A stretch of 64,000 nt of DNA from Chloroflexota bacterium (GTDB lineage Bacteria; Chloroflexota; Anaerolineae; Anaerolineales; Villigracilaceae), in NCBI GenBank assembly GCA_016234485.1, contig JACRBL010000029.1, positions 124,001 to 188,000 on the forward strand, in the 5' to 3' direction. A program made the translations under genes and the position numbers. Every line of letters starts with the position of its first letter. The first letter of the stretch is position 1. Below the pieces are notes generated by a model. It was not told where the DNA came from, did not search any database, and saw only the letters and a list, made by a program, of their open reading frames with translations. This document shows positions 16,394 to 25,112 of the stretch, piece by piece.

Positions 16394-17706
16394 CGCGTCA
16401 TCTCATCCTCGGCACGGGCGTGGCTGGCGTCGCGGCTGTGGAAGCGATTCGCGGCGTGGACGCCAACGCGGAAATTGTGTTGCTGGGCGATGATCCGTTT
16501 GGCTACTATTCGCGTCCCGGCCTGGCCTACTATTTAACGGGGGAGATGATGGAGAAGAATCTCTTTCCCTTCGCCACCCCCGATTTTCAAAAATTGAACA
16601 TCCGTTACGTGAAGGGGGGCGCCACCAAAATTTTGCCCAACGAAAAAATCGTCGAGTTGGACTCGAAGAGCCGCCTCGCGTATGACCGCTTGTTGATCGC
16701 GGTCGGCGCGCAGGCCGTGCGGCTGACCGTGCCAGGCGCGGAACTCGAAGGCGTGGTGAAAATTGATCACATGTCGGACGCGCGTCACATTTTGCAATTG
16801 ACGAAAAAGACGCGGCGCGCGGTGGTGGTGGGCGGCGGAATCACCGCGCTGGAACTGGTGGAGGGACTCATCTCCCAGCGCGTGAATGTGACCTATCTTC
16901 TGCGCGGCGACCGCTACTGGAGCAACGTGCTTGACGAGCAGGAATCGCGCATCGTGGAGAAGCGCCTCAAAGAAGAGGGCGTGGAACTCATCTATCACGC
17001 CGAGTTGATCGAAGTGTTGGGCAAGCGCGGCCGCGTGAACGGAGTTAAATTGCTGGACGGGCGGACTCTGCGATGCGACATGCTGGCCTATGCCATCGGC
17101 ATTCAGCCGCGCGTGGAATTGGCGAAAGAGGCGGGTCTCGCGGTGGACAAGGGCATCCTCGTCAACGAGCATTTGCAGACGAACGATCCCAACATCTTCG
17201 CGGCGGGCGACGTGGCGCAGGCCTACGACCCGCTGACGGGACGTTCGATTATTGATAGTTTGTGGGGGCCAGCCCGCGAACAGGGACGCGTGGCCGGACT
17301 CAACATGGCGGGACGCAAGACCGCCTATCTCAAATCGCCGCCGTTCAACGTGACGCGGCTGGCGGGCTTGACCACCACCATCATCGGCACGGTCGGACGC
17401 GGCCGCGATGACGACCTGGTGGGGATCGCGCGCGGCGACAGCGAAACCTTCCGCTCGTTGCCCGATGCGATTGCCGCGCAATCTGGTTTCGACGTGAATC
17501 GCCTGCGGTTGTTGGTCGGCGAGAAATATCTTTTGGGAGCGATCGTGATGGGCGATCAGACTCTCTCGTTGCCTTTGCAAAAGATCATCGCGGGCCATGC
17601 GGACATTTCTTCGATTCGCGAAAAACTATTGGCGCGCGATGCCAAGATCGCGGATGTGGTGGCGGATTTTTGGAGGGAGTGGGCGGGCGGTCAGGTAGTC
17701 GCGTAG
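16390..17706 (+). CDS. FAD-dependent pyridine-nucleotide disulfide oxidoreductase-type protein (438 aa)
   Basis: An N-terminal FAD-binding motif LGTGVAGVAAVEAI starts at residue 7. A second dinucleotide-binding GGGITALELVEGL lies near residue 153, and a FAD-contacting FAAGDVAQAYD near 276. The redox-active CxxC pair of classical disulfide reductases is absent, so it resembles rubredoxin/ferredoxin or nitrite reductase-type NAD(P)H oxidoreductases. With the coupled ferredoxin gene it probably exchanges electrons between NAD(P)H and the ferredoxin, feeding the membrane and heme proteins downstream (inference). Confidence 0.85.
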   Translation: MTRHLILGTGVAGVAAVEAIRGVDANAEIVLLGDDPFGYYSRPGLAYYLTGEMMEKNLFPFATPDFQKLNIRYVKGGATKILPNEKIVELDSKSRLAYDRLLIAVGAQAVRLTVPGAELEGVVKIDHMSDARHILQLTKKTRRAVVVGGGITALELVEGLISQRVNVTYLLRGDRYWSNVLDEQESRIVEKRLKEEGVELIYHAELIEVLGKRGRVNGVKLLDGRTLRCDMLAYAIGIQPRVELAKEAGLAVDKGILVNEHLQTNDPNIFAAGDVAQAYDPLTGRSIIDSLWGPAREQGRVAGLNMAGRKTAYLKSPPFNVTRLAGLTTTIIGTVGRGRDDDLVGIARGDSETFRSLPDAIAAQSGFDVNRLRLLVGEKYLLGAIVMGDQTLSLPLQKIIAGHADISSIREKLLARDAKIADVVADFWREWAGGQVVA

Positions 17707-17800
17707 TCATATAGTCGCATGGTCGTTTAGTCGCGCGATTGAGAGAGGATCCACCGACTATCAGACCAAGTGACTATGAGACTAACTAAACTAAACTGCG
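17703..17800. repeat. low-complexity TAGTC / ACTAT phrase repeat
   Basis: The spacer between the oxidoreductase and cytochrome-b-like genes is built from short recurring words (TAGTCATATAGTCGCATGG, GACTATCAGACC, GACTATGAGAC). Similar phrases occur at 54604-54645 and 57069-57105. It contains no gene. Confidence 0.6.
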
Positions 17801-17809
17801 GAGGGCAGA

Positions 17810-18361
17810 ATGCTTCGTGGCAAGGAACTCTGGCTGGCAATGCTGGCCGCAATTTTGATCGGCGCGTTGTATGGGGCGGTTGTGATGTTGACAAAGGAAA
17901 TCCCTTCCGCGGCGGATTTGTTCGGCCATTCGCTTGGGATTCTCGGATTCATCCTGATGTTGATGACCGAATTGCTTTACAGCCTGAGGAAGCGCAGTCG
18001 CTCGGCGCGTTGGGGGCGCATGTCTTCGTGGCTGGAATTTCACATCTTTACGGGGCTGGTGGGGCCATTCATGGTTTTGCTCCACACCTCGTGGAAGTTT
18101 AACGGGCTGGCGGGCATCTCCACCCTGTTCACGGTCATCATTGTCATCAGCGGGTTTGTGGGGCGCTATATCTACACGCGCGTCCCGCGCACCACAGATG
18201 GAATGATCATCGAAGGCACATTGTCCGAAGCGGCTTTGCGTCAGGCGCGGCGATTGATGGCGCTCTGGCACACCGTCCACATCCCGATCGGCATGGCCTT
18301 GTTCGTGGCGGCCTTTGTCCATATTGGCGCGGCGTTGTATTACGCCACATTTTTGAAATAA
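17810..18361 (+). CDS. cytochrome-b-like four-helix membrane protein (183 aa)
   Basis: Four to five hydrophobic helices contain well-placed histidines: EFHIFTGLVGPFMVLLHTSW near residues 76-95 and WHTVHIPIGMALFVAAFVHIG near 155-175. Such paired His residues typically ligate two b-type hemes in cytochrome b561/ferric-reductase-like proteins. The exact family is uncertain. GCGGAGGG lies 5 bases before the ATG. It sits between a soluble FAD/FeS module and periplasm-facing multiheme cytochromes, so it is well placed to carry electrons across the membrane. Confidence 0.8.
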   Translation: MLRGKELWLAMLAAILIGALYGAVVMLTKEIPSAADLFGHSLGILGFILMLMTELLYSLRKRSRSARWGRMSSWLEFHIFTGLVGPFMVLLHTSWKFNGLAGISTLFTVIIVISGFVGRYIYTRVPRTTDGMIIEGTLSEAALRQARRLMALWHTVHIPIGMALFVAAFVHIGAALYYATFLK

Positions 18362-18371
18362 GCGGGGCTGA

Positions 18372-19889
18372 ATGCACAACTCCCGATTGGGTTGTTTTAC
18401 TCCCACTGGTATTCTCGCGGCGCTGATCACGCTGGGCGTCATTGTGTGGATGGCTTTTTCGCAGGGCGGCGTTCTTTACAGCCCTGGCGAACTTAACGCG
18501 CAAGCAGGCGAGACGATTAACGGGGTCACATCGCACGCGCAGATCGGCGGGGAGTGCAAAGCCTGCCACGTCGCGCCCTGGTCCGCGCAGACGATGGCTG
18601 ACCGTTGCGTAACCTGCCATGTGGACGTGGGCACGCAAATGCAACAGGTCGCTTCGTTGCATGGGAGCATCAACCACAACAACCCAAACCTGAAATGTAT
18701 CCATTGTCATCCCGACCATCGCGGCCCCGACGCGCCGCTCACCGACGCGACGATGGCCGACTTTCCGCATGACGCGCTGGGCTTCTCGTTGACGGGCCAC
18801 GCGCTCACAGTCACGCGTGATGCGTTTCTCTGCTCCGATTGTCATACGCAGGGAATCGCCACGTTCGTCCTGCAAGATTGCGCGTCCTGTCATCAACAGA
18901 TCGATGCGAGATTTATGCAAACACACGTAGGCCAATTTGGCGCGGAGTGTCTCGCCTGTCACGATGGCGTGGATCGCTTCGGAAAAAAGTTTACGCATAA
19001 TTTTGAGTTCAAACTGAACGGCGAACACGCGCAGATTAATTGCGCCGAGTGCCATGTGAATGTGCGCGCCGCCGCGGACTTTGCCACCGCGCCCGCCGAC
19101 TGTTTCTCCTGCCACGCGCAGGACGACCCACACAAAGCCCGCTTCGGCTCCGACTGCGCGCTGTGTCACGCCTCCGAAGCGTGGACGCCCGCACAGTTTG
19201 ACCACAACCTGTCCGCGTTCAAGTTGGAGGGCGAGCATGCCGATGCGCGTTGCGAAGACTGTCACCAGAACGACGTTTTCGCCGGGACGCCCACCGATTG
19301 TTATTCCTGCCATGCGGACAGCGACGAGCATGAAGGCCGCTTTGGAACGAACTGCGCGGGATGCCATAATCCCTCCGATTGGGAGAACGCCCGCGTTGAC
19401 CATGCCCTGCTCGGCAATGACTGCTATTCCTGTCATGCGCGCAATGACGAACATAACGGCAAATTTGGCCCAGACTGCGCGGCCTGTCACAACACGAACG
19501 ATTGGGATGACGCCAACTTCGATCACTCGCGCAGCGCCTTCCCGTTGACGGGCGCGCACGAGCGCGTGGCCTGCGAGAAATGTCACGCAAATAATCAATT
19601 TGCAGATACTCCTACGCAATGCGTCAATTGCCACAATGACCCGCTTTTCCATGCAGGCGCGTTCGGTTTGCAATGCGAGGCTTGCCACGGCGCAAACGCC
19701 TGGTCTCCCGCGACTTTCAATTTGGCGCATCCCCAACCCGCGGTGGACGAAGAGGGGAGCGGCATTTATCACGGCGGAACCACCTGCCGCGCTTGCCACC
19801 CGAGCTCGGTCTTTACCTACACCTGTCTTGAATGCCATACCGATAATCAAGGCGGCGAAGGCGAAGAGGGCGGAGAGGATGACGATTAA
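18372..19889 (+). CDS. membrane-anchored multiheme cytochrome c, 19 CxxCH (505 aa)
   Basis: I count 19 CxxCH heme-binding motifs after a single N-terminal anchor (hydrophobic at about residues 13-31). The N-terminus SRLGCFTP is shared with the next gene. Repeats of about 35 residues carry paired motifs (CYSCH, CAGCH with GRFG and DWE between), so it grew by internal duplication. The tail is acidic and Gly-rich (GGEGEEGGEDDD). It would be exported and anchored on the outer face of the membrane and act as an electron wire. It starts 10 bases after the cytochrome-b-like gene. Confidence 0.95.
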   Translation: MHNSRLGCFTPTGILAALITLGVIVWMAFSQGGVLYSPGELNAQAGETINGVTSHAQIGGECKACHVAPWSAQTMADRCVTCHVDVGTQMQQVASLHGSINHNNPNLKCIHCHPDHRGPDAPLTDATMADFPHDALGFSLTGHALTVTRDAFLCSDCHTQGIATFVLQDCASCHQQIDARFMQTHVGQFGAECLACHDGVDRFGKKFTHNFEFKLNGEHAQINCAECHVNVRAAADFATAPADCFSCHAQDDPHKARFGSDCALCHASEAWTPAQFDHNLSAFKLEGEHADARCEDCHQNDVFAGTPTDCYSCHADSDEHEGRFGTNCAGCHNPSDWENARVDHALLGNDCYSCHARNDEHNGKFGPDCAACHNTNDWDDANFDHSRSAFPLTGAHERVACEKCHANNQFADTPTQCVNCHNDPLFHAGAFGLQCEACHGANAWSPATFNLAHPQPAVDEEGSGIYHGGTTCRACHPSSVFTYTCLECHTDNQGGEGEEGGEDDD

Positions 19890-19899
19890 CGGAGGAGCA

Positions 19900-21279
19900 A
19901 TGAACACGAGTCGACTTGGATGTTTTACGCCCATTGCCATCATCACGGCGTTGATCACGCTAGGCCTCATCGCGGGAATCGCCTACGCGCGCGGCAACGG
20001 CATGTTTTCGCCGGGGCCGCTCAATGCCGAGGCAGGCCGAACGGTGGGCGGAGTCTCCTCGCACGCGGAGACTGGCGGCGAGTGCGGCCTGTGTCACACC
20101 GCGCCGTGGGACGAGCGCACGATGGCCGATCGTTGCAAGGACTGTCACGAAGACCTTGCTTCGGATATGGCAAAGATCGCCCAAGCGCACGGCGAAATGA
20201 ATCACGAAAACCCCAAGCTCGGTTGTATGCACTGCCATCCCGAACATCTTGGCGCGGCGGCTCCGCTTACGCTCGAATCGGCGCGGGCCGAGTTTCCACA
20301 TGACGTGACCGAGTACTCGCTCAAAGGTCACGCGTTGACCGCCGCGCAGGTTCCCTTCGTCTGCGAAGATTGCCACAAGCAGGAGTTGACCTCCTTCGAG
20401 ACCGCCGCGTGCGTGGACTGTCACCGCGGCCTCGACGCGGCCTTCACCGAGTCGCATCTCGCGTGGGGAACCGATTGCCTCAACTGTCACGATGGCGTGG
20501 ATACCTACAACAAACATTTCGATCACGGCAAAGCCCCGTTTACACTCGAAGGCGCGCACGTGAATGTGGATTGCTATTCCTGCCACGCCGCGGCGAAAGC
20601 GCTAGCCGACTTAAAATCCGCGCCGCGCGACTGCATGGGATGTCATCAAAATGACGAGCCGCACGAACTTCGCTTCGGCGCGGACTGTCTGACGTGTCAC
20701 ACCATGGACGCGTGGACTCCCTCCACCTTTGACCACAAAACCTCCGCGTTCCTGCTCGATGGCGCGCACGTGGACGTGGACTGCGAAACCTGCCACGAGA
20801 CCGCGCCCTCCACCGCGTCGGTGCGCGCCTGCGCCGATTGCCATCTCGAAGACGACGCGCACGCGGGCATGTTCACGCTCGCCTGCGGAGCCTGCCACAA
20901 GACCACCGCTTGGGACGATTCTCCCTTCAGCCATAACGATTCCGATTTCCCGCTCACGGGTGGGCATGCGGGCGTGGAATGCGCCCGATGCCACAAGGAC
21001 ATGGTCTTTGAAGGCACGACCACTTCCTGCGTGGGCTGTCATGGCTACCCAGGCTGGCACGGCGCTGCGTTTGGCGGCAACTGTCTCGAGTGTCACACCG
21101 TCAACAATTGGCGGGCGCGCTATACGGGCGGGCATCCGTGGTATCAACATCCAAAAGAGGATGACTTTAACGGCATGGGCGGTTGCCGCAGTTGCCATCC
21201 ATCCAGCGTGTATGAAACCGATTGCGAGACATGCCATCGTCAACATGAAGGAGGCGAGGGCGGAGGGGGAGAGAATTAA
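19900..21279 (+). CDS. membrane-anchored multiheme cytochrome c, 17 CxxCH (459 aa)
   Basis: A paralogue of the preceding gene with 17 CxxCH motifs, the same SRLGCFTP N-terminus and anchor helix, and a Gly/Glu-rich tail. GGAGG lies 4 bases before the ATG at 19900; longer frames starting further upstream overlap the first cytochrome and are not real. Last gene of the operon, closed by the terminator at 21304-21335. Two different wires in one operon suggest either a heteromeric conduit or alternative outlets. A cytochrome c maturation system is not in the window. Confidence 0.95.
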   Translation: MNTSRLGCFTPIAIITALITLGLIAGIAYARGNGMFSPGPLNAEAGRTVGGVSSHAETGGECGLCHTAPWDERTMADRCKDCHEDLASDMAKIAQAHGEMNHENPKLGCMHCHPEHLGAAAPLTLESARAEFPHDVTEYSLKGHALTAAQVPFVCEDCHKQELTSFETAACVDCHRGLDAAFTESHLAWGTDCLNCHDGVDTYNKHFDHGKAPFTLEGAHVNVDCYSCHAAAKALADLKSAPRDCMGCHQNDEPHELRFGADCLTCHTMDAWTPSTFDHKTSAFLLDGAHVDVDCETCHETAPSTASVRACADCHLEDDAHAGMFTLACGACHKTTAWDDSPFSHNDSDFPLTGGHAGVECARCHKDMVFEGTTTSCVGCHGYPGWHGAAFGGNCLECHTVNNWRARYTGGHPWYQHPKEDDFNGMGGCRSCHPSSVYETDCETCHRQHEGGEGGGGEN

Positions 21280-21303
21280 CCGAAATTGAAAGTTGACTGA
21301 ATC

Positions 21304-21335
21304 AAAATGCTCCTCGATTCTGAGGAGCATTTTTT
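21304..21335 (+). terminator. intrinsic terminator of the multiheme operon
   Basis: AATGCTCCTC (21306-21315) pairs with GAGGAGCATT (21322-21331), followed by a run of T. It closes the operon starting at 16127. Confidence 0.9.
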
Positions 21336-21473
21336 GACTCGATTAAGGTTTTCCGCCTCCGCCGCCCTCTTGGGTGGAATTGGGATGCGGCGTGGAATGC
21401 GGACCGGGCGTCCCTTCGTTTGGCTCGCCAGAACGATCACGGCAGATCCCAGAGAACCGATTAATTCCATGCG

Positions 21474-21504
21474 AGTCACGCTGTCATTCAGCGTGACTTT
21501 TTTT
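21474..21504. terminator. second hairpin with T-run before the efflux operon
   Basis: AGTCACGCTG (21474-21483) pairs with CAGCGTGACT (21489-21498) and is followed by seven T. Between it and the previous terminator lie about 140 bases with no convincing gene. A short transcript ending here is possible. A run of nine C follows at about 21511-21519. Confidence 0.7.
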
Positions 21505-21606
21505 GCCTACCCCCCCCCTTTACAATTTCTTTGTAAAAGCGCGGCAATGTCTTTACGAGTGTCACTTATATTTTACGCAACGTCAAATTTCTGAAGGAGT
21601 AGAACG

Positions 21607-23022
21607 ATGGAAAAAAACAATCAATCCCCTAATCGAAAGTCGCGCTCCAGTCGAAAATCAACCATTCTTATTTTGATCGCGCTGGCTGTCGTCGCGGCAG
21701 TCGTTTATTTTGCCTGGCCCTCCGCGCAGACGGAGGCCGCTGAGCCTGCTTTGCAAACCGCCAAGGTTCGTACAGGAGACCTTGTGATTACTGCCAGCGG
21801 CGCGGGGACGGTTCTCCCTGCCGCACAGGTGGATTTAGGCTTTCGTTCCAGCGGCATTGTGAGCAAGTTGAATGTGTCCGTTGGCGACGCGGTGACCGCA
21901 GGCCAGGTTTTGGCGCTGCTGGATGGGAATGTGCAGGCGCAGGCCGACTTTGACGCGCTGTTCACACCCAATGGCGTTTTGCAGGCGGAGGGGGATGTGG
22001 CCCAGGCGCAGATCGCAGTGGACGATGCCGAGACCGCGCTGGAGTATTTGATCAGCCCGCTCGTGTATTACTATGAAGTGAAAGTTGCCGAGGCTCAATC
22101 TGCGTTGGATGCGCTCAAAGCGGACGCCACCTCCACGAAGGAGGCTATTACCGATGCAGAGAATAACCTGCAACGCATGGAAAATAATCTGAAAAACGCG
22201 CAAACGGTTTACATCGAAGAATACGTTCCCGTTACGTTTACCTATTCATGGGTGGACGCCGTCACGCGCGAAACTGTCACATCCACGGTTCCGCCCAGCG
22301 ATGCCGATGTTATTCTCGCTCGCGCCAACCTGGAATCTGCGCGTGTTTTGTTGCAGGATGCGCAAACTGCATTGGACATTATCAAGGCCGGACGCGAACG
22401 CCTGACGGACTCTCTGGCCTCATTCGGACCGCAGGTGGCGCGCATCGAACAGTTGCGTCTCGAAGTGGAAAGCGCTCGTTTGGTGGCGCCCTTTGACGGC
22501 GTCATCACCAGTCTGAATGTGATCGTAGGGCAGACGGTTGGCGCCTCGCCTGTTTTGAGCCTGGCAACCACACAGAATTTACTCGTGCGTTTTTATCTCG
22601 ATGAAACCGACGTGGACAAGGCCGCGGCGGGTCGGCGCGTCACGCTCACCTTTGACGCCTATCCCGAATTGTCGCTGGCTGGCGAGATTCTCAGCGTGGA
22701 ACCCGCCCTCCAAACAGTGGACGGCGCACCCGTGGTCGTTGTCTGGGCGAAACTGACCGATGACAACGATGCGAATATCCTCTCTGGCATGACCGTGGAA
22801 GTGGAAGTGATCGCGGCGGAAGCGCGTGACGCGTTACTCGTCCCCGTTCAGGCTTTGCGCGAACTTGCCCCTGGGTCTTACGCGGTCTTCGTCGTCCAGG
22901 CGGATGGCTCGTTGAAGATGACGCCCGTCACCGTTGGCTTGCGCGATTATGCCAATGCCGAAATCTTGAGCGGACTCAAGGTTGGCGATGTGGTCAGCAC
23001 GGGAACGGTGGAGACGAAGTGA
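21607..23022 (+). CDS. MacA-type periplasmic adaptor / HlyD-like membrane fusion protein (471 aa)
   Basis: An N-terminal anchor at about residues 17-37 is followed by a lipoyl/beta-barrel adaptor layout: GAGTVLPAAQVDLGFRSSG, VSVGDAVTAGQVLALLDG, a long alpha-helical hairpin (about residues 120-290), then LVAPFDGVITSLNVIVGQ and a C-terminal membrane-proximal domain with VPVQAL. It couples an ABC permease to export. The ribosome-binding site AAGGAGT lies 8 bases upstream. In a monoderm-like cell it would bridge the membrane to the wall, not an outer membrane. Operon with 23063 and 23795. Confidence 0.9.
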   Translation: MEKNNQSPNRKSRSSRKSTILILIALAVVAAVVYFAWPSAQTEAAEPALQTAKVRTGDLVITASGAGTVLPAAQVDLGFRSSGIVSKLNVSVGDAVTAGQVLALLDGNVQAQADFDALFTPNGVLQAEGDVAQAQIAVDDAETALEYLISPLVYYYEVKVAEAQSALDALKADATSTKEAITDAENNLQRMENNLKNAQTVYIEEYVPVTFTYSWVDAVTRETVTSTVPPSDADVILARANLESARVLLQDAQTALDIIKAGRERLTDSLASFGPQVARIEQLRLEVESARLVAPFDGVITSLNVIVGQTVGASPVLSLATTQNLLVRFYLDETDVDKAAAGRRVTLTFDAYPELSLAGEILSVEPALQTVDGAPVVVVWAKLTDDNDANILSGMTVEVEVIAAEARDALLVPVQALRELAPGSYAVFVVQADGSLKMTPVTVGLRDYANAEILSGLKVGDVVSTGTVETK

Positions 23023-23058
23023 TCAGTGATCAGTTTTCAGTGGTCAGTGATGAGGTGA
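23021..23058. repeat. GATCAGTGATCAGTTTTCAG phrase repeat
   Basis: A short tandem-like phrase of TGATCAGT and TCAGTGGTCAGT units in the spacer between the adaptor and ATPase genes. The same phrase appears at 54530-54562 and 56402-56434, where it lies inside coding sequence. Confidence 0.65.
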
Positions 23059-23062
23059 TGTG

Positions 23063-23785
23063 ATGAACAATAATCTAATCGAAATTACGGGTATGACGAA
23101 GGTCTACGGGGAAGACGATGCGGCGGTTTACGCGCTGGCGGGGGTGGATGTGCAGGTGGCGCGCGGTGAGTTCGTCGCCATTATGGGGCCTTCGGGTTCG
23201 GGCAAGTCCACGTTGATGAATATCGTCGGCTGTCTCGACCATCCCACCGATGGCGCTTACATCCTCGATGGCCGCGACGTGAGCCAGATGACTAAAAACG
23301 AACTGGCCGATGTGCGTAACGAGAAACTCGGATTTATCTTCCAGTCGTTCAATCTTCTGCCGCGCTTGAGCGCGCTTTCGAATGTGATGTTGCCCATGCT
23401 CTACAACGCGGACGACGTGCCAGACGAGGAGGCCGAGGCCCGCGCAGTCGCGTCCCTCACCTCGGTCGGCCTGGAGAATCGCCTGCATCACCGCCCCAAT
23501 CAACTCTCTGGCGGACAGCAACAACGAGTCGCCATCGCGCGCGCGCTGGTCAACCATCCGCCGCTGATCTTGGCCGATGAACCGACGGGCAATCTCGACT
23601 CGAAATCCAGCGTGGAGATCATAGACATCCTGCGCAACCTCCACAAAGGCGGCGCGACCATCGTCATGGTCACGCACGAAGCGGACATCGCCGCGCACGC
23701 CGAACGCGTCATCTGCGTCAAGGATGGGAAGATCCTGTCCGATGGGCGCGATGGCAAAAACCATTGTTCAGGATTACATCAATAG
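23063..23785 (+). CDS. MacB/LolD-type ABC transporter ATP-binding protein (240 aa)
   Basis: Complete ABC ATPase motifs: Walker [10 protein letters not shown] near residue 40, Q-loop FQSFNLLPR, signature [15 protein letters not shown] near 147, Walker [14 protein letters not shown] and H-loop VTHE. The MacB/FtsE/LolD subgroup drives mechanotransmission rather than classic transport. The ATG at 23063 has GAGGTG 5 bases upstream. The gene ends 9 bases before the permease gene. Confidence 0.95.
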   Translation: MNNNLIEITGMTKVYGEDDAAVYALAGVDVQVARGEFVAIMGPSGSGKSTLMNIVGCLDHPTDGAYILDGRDVSQMTKNELADVRNEKLGFIFQSFNLLPRLSALSNVMLPMLYNADDVPDEEAEARAVASLTSVGLENRLHHRPNQLSGGQQQRVAIARALVNHPPLILADEPTGNLDSKSSVEIIDILRNLHKGGATIVMVTHEADIAAHAERVICVKDGKILSDGRDGKNHCSGLHQ

Positions 23786-23794
23786 AGGCGCGCC

Positions 23795-25006
23795 ATGAAA
23801 TTTAGAAAAATTTTCCGCTCGGCCTGGGAAGGCCTGATGCTCAACAAAGTCCGTTCGTTCCTCACCACGCTCGGCGTCATCATCGGGGTGGCCTCGGTCA
23901 TCGTCATGCTGGCGGTCAGCGCGGGTGCGGAAGCCTCCATCGCCGACCAGATCAATGCCCTCGGCGCGAACCTGATCATCGTCTCGCCGATGCGCGGCGT
24001 CCCTGGCGCATCGCGCACATTGTTGCTCGAAGACGCGTACGCGATCGAAGAGCAGGTGGTGGGCATCACGGGCATCTCCGCCGAACAAAACCCCGCGCCG
24101 CAAAACATCCGCGCGGGCGGCGTGACCCTCGAAGCCATTGCCATGGTGGGAACCACCGCAGGCTTCCCCGATGTGCGCGATTACGCCGTGGCCGAAGGCC
24201 GCTACTTCACCGCCGATGAGGACGACTGCAAGGCGAAACTCGTGGTGTTGGGCGCGGGCATCGCGGCAGACCTGTTCGGCGCGGAAAGCGCCCTCGGACA
24301 GACCATCACCGTCGGCACGACCAAACTCACCGTCATCGGCGTGATGGAAGCGAAGGGCATCGTCTCCGACGTGGATTACGACGGGCGCATCTACCTGCCG
24401 CTCAACCTCGTCTTGCAGAAGTTCATGCCCACCACCATGATGCGCGCCGACGCCGTCCGCACCATTTATCTTAAGGCCGAAAGCCAGGAGCAGATCCCCA
24501 GCGTCATCGCGCAGACCACCGCGCTGTTGGCGGAACGTCACGACGTAGACGCGGCCAAGCCCGATTTCACCGTGCAGACCCAGCAGGACATCATCGCCAC
24601 GCAGGAAGCCACCACCGCCGCCTTCCGCGACCTTCTCGCTTGGGTGGCGGGTGTCTCGCTCCTCGTCGGCGGTATCGGCATCATGAACATCATGCTGGTC
24701 TCCGTCACCGAGCGCACGCGCGAGATCGGCCTGCGCCAGGCGCTCGGCGCTCGTCCCTCCAACGTGCTGACACAATTCCTGATCGAAGCCATCATCCTCA
24801 GCCTCGCGGGCGGACTGGTCGGCGTGATCGTCGGCGTCGGCGGCTCGTATCTGTTCGGCTCGCTCGGCACAATGCGTACCGAAATCGTCCCGCTCTCCAT
24901 CCCGCTCGCGTTCGGCGCGGCGGCCATCGTTGGCATCTTCTTCGGATACTACCCTGCCACGCAAGCCGCGAAACTCGATCCGATCGAGGCGCTGCGGCGT
25001 GAATAA
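23795..25006 (+). CDS. MacB/FtsX-type ABC permease (403 aa)
   Basis: One N-terminal membrane helix (residues 20-45: TLGVIIGVASVIVMLAVSAG), a large extracytoplasmic MacB_PCD domain, then three C-terminal helices including LVGGIGIMNIMLVSVTERTREIGLRQALGAR, the FtsX family signature. It forms an efflux or signalling complex with the adaptor and ATPase. Substrates of this group range from macrolides and peptides to lipoproteins. The two lipoproteins downstream may be partners or cargo (inference). Confidence 0.93.
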   Translation: MKFRKIFRSAWEGLMLNKVRSFLTTLGVIIGVASVIVMLAVSAGAEASIADQINALGANLIIVSPMRGVPGASRTLLLEDAYAIEEQVVGITGISAEQNPAPQNIRAGGVTLEAIAMVGTTAGFPDVRDYAVAEGRYFTADEDDCKAKLVVLGAGIAADLFGAESALGQTITVGTTKLTVIGVMEAKGIVSDVDYDGRIYLPLNLVLQKFMPTTMMRADAVRTIYLKAESQEQIPSVIAQTTALLAERHDVDAAKPDFTVQTQQDIIATQEATTAAFRDLLAWVAGVSLLVGGIGIMNIMLVSVTERTREIGLRQALGARPSNVLTQFLIEAIILSLAGGLVGVIVGVGGSYLFGSLGTMRTEIVPLSIPLAFGAAAIVGIFFGYYPATQAAKLDPIEALRRE

Positions 25007-25009
25007 AAC

Positions 25010-25085
25010 GTACTTCGTATTGCGTAAGACGCTGAAAGATACTCACTAGCGCCTGCAATACGCAGTACGCAATACGCAATATCTG
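25010..25085. repeat. CGTATTGCGTA / TACGCAATACG inverted phrase repeat
   Basis: CGTATTGCGTA near 25017-25027 is answered by TACGCAGTACGCAATACGCA near 25060-25079. Related copies lie at 45431-45500 and 54563-54585. Confidence 0.6.
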
Positions 25086-25112
25086 ACTCAATTCCCGAAA
25101 GGACTCTCCCCC

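Noticed and set aside
16534..17598. 354-codon frame antisense to the FAD oxidoreductase
   Set aside because: Its composition (His- and Arg-rich, no domains) is that of a complement of GC-rich coding sequence, and the sense gene has both dinucleotide-binding motifs.
18207..19970. 587-codon frame antisense to the first multiheme cytochrome
   Set aside because: It is the complement of a CxxCH-rich gene with biased codons. The opposite strand has 19 heme motifs, an anchor and operon context; the antisense protein has no recognisable domain.
21307..21594. 95-codon + frame between two terminators
   Set aside because: It begins inside a terminator stem and covers a second hairpin and a C-run; no ribosome-binding site or family pattern.
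23774..24964. 396-codon frame antisense to the ABC permease
   Set aside because: Rich in Asp, His and Arg with no hydrophobic or catalytic pattern; the sense frame is a full MacB-type permease.
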